In this document: positions 5,688 to 9,215 of the stretch, one piece after another
Position numbering within the stretch: position 1 is the stretch's first letter
How the letters are laid out: every line of letters begins with the position of its first letter
NCBI GenBank assembly: GCA_023128195.1
Contig: JAGMEL010000291.1
Location: forward strand, 1 to 9,215
Length of the DNA stretch: 9,215 nucleotides
Reading direction: 5' to 3'
DNA from: Caldifarciminota bacterium
GTDB taxonomy: Bacteria; Hydrothermota; Tepidihabitantia; SM23-42
The notes under the pieces: generated by a model
What the model saw: only the letters and a program-made list of their open reading frames with translations
Told to the model about the DNA's origin: nothing
Databases searched by the model: none
Made by a program: the position numbers and the translations under genes

Positions 5688-7136
5688 ATGATGTTTCTAA
5701 AACGCTTGCTTTTACTGGTTTTGTTTTTCATGTGGGTTGTGCCACCTACATGGGCTACTATTATTAACGTACCAGGGGATCAACCAACGATCCAAGCCGG
5801 CATTGATGCCGCAGTAGACAATGATACAGTACTGGTGGCGCCAGATGTCTATTATGAAAACATTCACTTTCGTGAAAAGGGGATTGTAGTTGCCAGTCAT
5901 TATATCCTCGATAATAACAATGCGTATATTGATTCTACTGTTATTAACGGAAGCAATCCTGCTAATCCTGATACTGCAAGTTGTATATTGATTGTGAGCG
6001 ACAGTGCCTACACCACAGAAGATACATTGGCAGCGCTTATCGGATTCACCATTACTCAGGGTACTGGTACAAAATGGCAAGATGAACACGGAGCCGGACT
6101 CTATAGAGAAGGAGGCGGCATTCTAACTCAATATTTATCACCAAGAATAAGAAATAATATTATTATAAACAATCAAGCAACTGATCTTCAAGGAGTCACG
6201 AGTGGTGGAGGAGGAGGAATTCGCATTGGAGACGGAAATCCTAGTATTATGAATAATATTATCGTGTCAAATTCAGCTCTTTATGGCGGTGGTATTGTTT
6301 TGAATTATACAGGTGCTTTAATCAAAAACAATATAATTGCATATGACTCTGCAGATGGTGCTTATGGTGGCGGCGGTGGCATATGGGCTTATGCTAATGC
6401 ATCTTCACCGAAGATAATTGAAAATAATGTCATTGTGTATAATTATAATTCAACAGCGTATGGGGCTGGTGGAATACGAATTTGGTCAGCCTCTGTTACA
6501 CTTCGGAACAATATTATCTGGTGGAATATATATAACCAGATTTACGGATCGCCAACAGTCACTTATTGTGATGTACAGGGTGGCTGGGCAGGCGAAGGAA
6601 ATATTGACGCCGATCCACTATTTGCCGCAGAAAATTTCTATTTATCCGACAGCTCACCGTGCATAGATGCTGGAGATACAAGTTCACTCTATAATGACCC
6701 TGAGGACCCGTACAACCCAGGATATGCTGAATGGCCTTCAATGGGCGTGTTAAGAAATGACATGGGCGCTTATGGTGGTCCTGATCGTGCCATACTCCCG
6801 TATGTTCCTTTTGCAGTGCATGAAATCCCAAATGCGAAAGTACCTCAACAGCCTCTTTTGCAAATTCATCCAAATCCGTTTTCAAAGCTGACAACTATCA
6901 AATTTCAGATGCAAGATGTAAGAAGTAAGAAGCAAGATATTTCTTTGAAAATCTACGATGTTGCTGGAAAGTTAGTCAAAGCTTTTTTACTGCCTACTAC
7001 TTACTGCTTAGTGCCTACTTCTATAGGCTGGGATGGTACAGATACTCATAGTCAGCCAGTTAGTTCAGGGATATATTTTTGCCGGGTGCAAGTTGGTGAT
7101 GATGTAGCGACTAAGAAAATGACATTAATAAGATAA
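5688..7136 (+). CDS. Secreted parallel beta-helix protein with C-terminal sorting domain
   Basis: A 482-residue cell-surface or secreted protein. Residues 1-23 form a signal peptide (MFLKRLLLLVLFFMWVV, cleavage after Thr-Trp-Ala). Residues 24-290 are a right-handed beta-helix: an opening PTIQAGIDAA (33-42), then repeated coils with the motif NNIIxxN at 156-162, 189-195, 214-219, 246-252 and 274-280, separated by Gly-rich turns. Residues 291-330 (YCDVQGG, GNIDADPLF, DSSPCIDAG) match the end module common in bacterial surface proteins with C-terminal anchors. Residues 391-482 (HPNPFSKLTTIKF, LKIYDVAGKLVK, WDGTD, VSSGIYFCRV) form a type IX secretion-like or FlgD-type Ig-like tail, which in known systems directs export and surface attachment. 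No catalytic residues for a polysaccharide lyase can be assigned. The tail contains two heptamer-repeat insertions. AAGGAGGT at 5677-5684 supports Met1 or Met2 (5691). The 26-bp gap after the regulator, with no terminator, suggests co-transcription. Confidence 0.9.
   Translation: MMFLKRLLLLVLFFMWVVPPTWATIINVPGDQPTIQAGIDAAVDNDTVLVAPDVYYENIHFREKGIVVASHYILDNNNAYIDSTVINGSNPANPDTASCILIVSDSAYTTEDTLAALIGFTITQGTGTKWQDEHGAGLYREGGGILTQYLSPRIRNNIIINNQATDLQGVTSGGGGGIRIGDGNPSIMNNIIVSNSALYGGGIVLNYTGALIKNNIIAYDSADGAYGGGGGIWAYANASSPKIIENNVIVYNYNSTAYGAGGIRIWSASVTLRNNIIWWNIYNQIYGSPTVTYCDVQGGWAGEGNIDADPLFAAENFYLSDSSPCIDAGDTSSLYNDPEDPYNPGYAEWPSMGVLRNDMGAYGGPDRAILPYVPFAVHEIPNAKVPQQPLLQIHPNPFSKLTTIKFQMQDVRSKKQDISLKIYDVAGKLVKAFLLPTTYCLVPTSIGWDGTDTHSQPVSSGIYFCRVQVGDDVATKKMTLIR
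6911..6938 (+). repeat. Heptamer array inside the sorting domain, first copy
   Basis: Four tandem 7-bp units of the form GYAAGAW (GCAAGAT, GTAAGAA, GTAAGAA, GCAAGAT) encode residues 408-417 (MQDVRSKKQD), between two strands of the sorting domain. Re-phased, the unit is AAGAAGT, close to the complement of the second array's unit. Confidence 0.65.
6987..7021 (-). repeat. Heptamer array inside the sorting domain, second copy, opposite orientation
   Basis: Five tandem 7-bp units of the form YTACTGC (TTACTGC, CTACTAC, TTACTGC, TTAGTGC, CTACTTC) encode residues 434-445 (LLPTTYCLVPTS), visibly repetitive in the protein with a 7-residue period. On the minus strand and re-phased the unit reads AAGYAGT, so it is the same kind of repeat as the first array but inverted. 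Exactly 48 bp (16 codons) separate the arrays. Confidence 0.65.
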
Positions 7137-7169
7137 ACATAGTGCCCCTGTCCAGATATAACCTACGTA

Positions 7170-9176
7170 CTACTTAACATCCATTAGATTATCAATTCTA
7201 TCAATGATTTCTGTATAAGGATTATAAACGGTTAATGAAATTTTCTGGTTGTCTGCCTTGAATATAAGAACGTGTTCTTGCGAAGAAAAATAATAGTACT
7301 GGTTATCTGACCTGTCTTTCCAATAACTATTCCAGGGAGTTTTCTCTTCTGAATAGTAAGGCGCGCCAGCATCACCAGCAGAGAAATACCAGGTTGGATA
7401 TTTTAAATCAGAAAGGCAGGAGTATTCTTCTCCCTCATCCCCGAGTTTTCCATTATTATTCTTATCATCCTTTTTCATACGACCGATAGGAACATTTTTA
7501 TCTATCAGTACCTTGCTATAGGAATGTTCATCTGCACCCAGGACTGCGGCAACTTTTTTGCAGCGCGATATGGCTTTTACAAGTTCATTTCTGATTTCGA
7601 TTATCCCTTTTTTCTCGGGTCGCAATTTTTTTGTCTTTGTATTATATATATAAGCACGCACAGTATTATTTCCTTCATACCACATTGCATCATCAATATG
7701 CCCACCATTCGGGAATACTGGTTCCTGGGCAAAAAGGATCACATATTTAACCGTGTTGTCCTTATCTGCCTTTTCCAATTCCCGTTTTATCCAGTTTAGT
7801 TGATCCTTCATAATATAGCCTTCAGGACAACCGCCATATTTTGGAGCATTATATGATACCCAGTAATTATTATTAAAAGCAATAACTTTTACTAAACCGT
7901 ACTGGAATGAATAAACATTTTCCTTATAAGAAGGCAGTCTTACATCTTCTGTTTCAGGTGCATTAAGCGGGTGTACAAATTCCTGAGCAAATACTGCTTC
8001 AGAACTTTCAGTATTATAGGGCCAGCGGTCGAGTGTTATACCGTAATAAGAACCATCATCATATACACGCACCAGGGCTTCGTGGTTTCCCATACCTGTG
8101 TAAATTGGACACTCATGGAAAAATCCAGCTACAGTCTGTTTCCAGAAATAGAATTGATTTACAAAATCCTGTTTTACTGTTGTATAACCATTTATCAGAT
8201 CACCACCAACAAGGAAAAAATCAGCTTTCTTAAGGTACGCAAGATTCATAATTTTGTCTAATATCTTACGGTTAACTCCCATGAAATTATATTCACCACC
8301 GCCAAGACCTTCACGACTGTCACCGATATAGGCAAAGCATACAGTTCCTTTACCAGGAAGCGGCGCTGATTTAAAAAAGTACACCTTGGTCTTCATATTT
8401 CCTACCTTTACGTAATAATCATATTTTTTATCAGGTTCCAAACCGGTTATTCTTATTTCATGCCGGGTCAATGGCACTAAATCTTTGAATGTTTTATCGT
8501 GACCCACTATAACTTGCGCCTTTACTGGTATGTCTGTTCGAAATGATACTATTATTGTCGTAGGATCATTGCTCGTTATCATGTTAACAAATGGTCCTTC
8601 GATGATCGATGGTATCTTTATGTATATGCTATCTTCTTTTTTAAAAAAGACATATGTATCATAAATCCCGAGTCTCCTATCTTTTGCATCAGTCTCAAGA
8701 TACAGTGCTATTCTGGCAACAATCTGCCCGTCATTCACCCAATCCTCGCTATTATGGGATGGCTGCAATAAATAATCAACCATCAAAATTCCTTTTCCTT
8801 TTTGTATCCGGGAAAACCTGCGAAATCTGTGGTATGTATAGTCAACTTCTTTCGATTCAAATGGGAAAGGACCCACTTCAATACTACCATACACTTGAGA
8901 CGCGTCTATTATTGAACCATCGAGCAAGGTAGTGATACCACTCATATCAAACAGTAAACCATTTTCAGAACTGTCTTTGATACAGGAAAGTATCTGGTCT
9001 ATGCTCAACATGTTCCTCACACCATCAAAAGCAAGGTCTGGATAATTTTCTTGTGCCGGGTCTTTCACTGGTAATTCACTTTTTCCCAAACCTTGAGCAA
9101 ATGCCCCAGTGTTAATGACAAAGGCGTTCCCAAATAAAAAACAGATAATAATTATAAATAGACCATGTTTGTTCAT
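7170..9176 (-). CDS. Secreted calcineurin-like metallophosphoesterase with fibronectin-III-like domain
   Basis: A 668-residue exported protein, probably a phosphoesterase of purple-acid-phosphatase-like layout; substrate unknown. The signal peptide spans residues 1-28 (LFIIIICFLF core, cleavage after Ala-Phe-Ala). Residues 29-185 are not recognised. Residues 190-272 resemble the fibronectin-III-like domain that precedes the catalytic domain in such enzymes (IRITGLEPDKKYDYYVKVG). The catalytic domain follows: GDSR at 285-288, GGDLINGY at 324-331, GNHE at 363-366, then VIAFNNNYW at 431-439. The last two metal motifs are altered: FAQEP (482-486) where a His-x-Pro is usual, and GADEHSY (547-553) where GHxH is usual. 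A Ca-loop-like stretch, DKNNNGKLGDEGEE, is at 571-584. I start at 9176, not the longer ATG at 9188, because GGAGG at 9186-9182 sits 5 bases before it and the shorter form gives a normal signal peptide. The gene converges with the beta-helix gene across 33 bp. Confidence 0.88.
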   Translation of the reverse strand: MNKHGLFIIIICFLFGNAFVINTGAFAQGLGKSELPVKDPAQENYPDLAFDGVRNMLSIDQILSCIKDSSENGLLFDMSGITTLLDGSIIDASQVYGSIEVGPFPFESKEVDYTYHRFRRFSRIQKGKGILMVDYLLQPSHNSEDWVNDGQIVARIALYLETDAKDRRLGIYDTYVFFKKEDSIYIKIPSIIEGPFVNMITSNDPTTIIVSFRTDIPVKAQVIVGHDKTFKDLVPLTRHEIRITGLEPDKKYDYYVKVGNMKTKVYFFKSAPLPGKGTVCFAYIGDSREGLGGGEYNFMGVNRKILDKIMNLAYLKKADFFLVGGDLINGYTTVKQDFVNQFYFWKQTVAGFFHECPIYTGMGNHEALVRVYDDGSYYGITLDRWPYNTESSEAVFAQEFVHPLNAPETEDVRLPSYKENVYSFQYGLVKVIAFNNNYWVSYNAPKYGGCPEGYIMKDQLNWIKRELEKADKDNTVKYVILFAQEPVFPNGGHIDDAMWYEGNNTVRAYIYNTKTKKLRPEKKGIIEIRNELVKAISRCKKVAAVLGADEHSYSKVLIDKNVPIGRMKKDDKNNNGKLGDEGEEYSCLSDLKYPTWYFSAGDAGAPYYSEEKTPWNSYWKDRSDNQYYYFSSQEHVLIFKADNQKISLTVYNPYTEIIDRIDNLMDVK

Positions 9177-9181
9177 AAATT

Positions 9182-9186
9182 CCTCC
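9182..9186 (-). promoter_or_regulatory. Ribosome-binding site that decides the metallophosphoesterase start
   Basis: GGAGG on the minus strand, five bases before the ATG at 9176. It overlaps the upstream ATG at 9188 (ATGGAGG), so that ATG would be translated without a ribosome site of its own and would add four residues (MEEF) to the signal peptide. Confidence 0.75.
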
Positions 9187-9191
9187 ATGAC

Positions 9192-9215
9192 CCCACACCT
9201 ATGTATAGGTGTGGG
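9192..9215. repeat. Perfect inverted repeat upstream of the metallophosphoesterase
   Basis: CCCACACCTAT (9192-9202) and ATAGGTGTGGG (9205-9215) are exact reverse complements separated by GT. The structure touches the window end, so it may be longer. It lies in the 5' leader or promoter region of the minus-strand gene, 5 bp before its ribosome site. It could be an operator, a leader hairpin, a dispersed palindromic repeat or the terminator stem of a gene beyond the window. Confidence 0.6.

Noticed and set aside
5712..6089. A 125-codon minus-strand open frame opposite the beta-helix gene
   Set aside because: It is antisense to the signal peptide and first coils of a well-supported gene, with no ribosome site or recognisable product.
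6911..7021. Treating the heptamer arrays as a CRISPR array or an insertion-sequence end
   Set aside because: The units are only 7 bp with no spacers, they lie in frame in a coding sequence, and no transposase or target-site duplication is visible.

Overview
The window is AT-rich bacterial DNA with compact, single-strand gene blocks and mostly strong Shine-Dalgarno sites. It carries no rRNA, tRNA, CRISPR array or transposase that I can see. Three genes encode Sec-exported proteins: a predicted outer-membrane barrel ending in Phe, a parallel beta-helix protein with a C-terminal sorting domain of the type IX/FlgD-like kind, and a large metallophosphoesterase. The sorting domain, the barrel and the short heptameric DNA repeats suggest a Gram-negative member of the Fibrobacteres-Chlorobi-Bacteroidetes group or a related candidate phylum (WOR-3/Stahlbacteria, Cloacimonadota or Zixibacteria type). 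This placement is inference; no marker gene in the window settles it.

Layout. Positions 1-1016: promoter and a 304-residue predicted outer-membrane protein (+). Positions 1099-3787: a minus-strand pair, NAD-type malic enzyme (upstream, 2087-3787) followed by an unrecognised 304/305-residue helical protein (1099-2016). Positions 3788-4025: a divergent intergenic region with the malic enzyme promoter, two hairpins in its presumed leader, a 7-bp-period repeat array, and the promoter of the next gene. Positions 4026-4643: a small two-helix membrane protein that appears to be translated from a leaderless mRNA. Positions 4736-7136: a likely two-gene operon with near-consensus promoter, a perfect 31-bp palindrome, a TetR-type regulator fused to a C-terminal zinc ribbon, and a secreted beta-helix protein 26 bp downstream. 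Positions 7170-9176: a secreted metallophosphoesterase (-), convergent with the operon. Positions 9192-9215: a perfect inverted repeat at the window edge.

How the genes may work together. The malic enzyme is central carbon metabolism and has no evident link to the others. The TetR-zinc-ribbon protein most likely represses its own promoter, and through it the surface beta-helix gene. The most unusual features are this regulator/operator/surface-protein unit, the pair of oppositely oriented heptamer arrays inside the coding sequence of the sorting domain, and two genes lacking Shine-Dalgarno sites whose -10 boxes lie exactly 6 bp before the ATG. I see nothing that clearly amounts to a new defence or mobile system.
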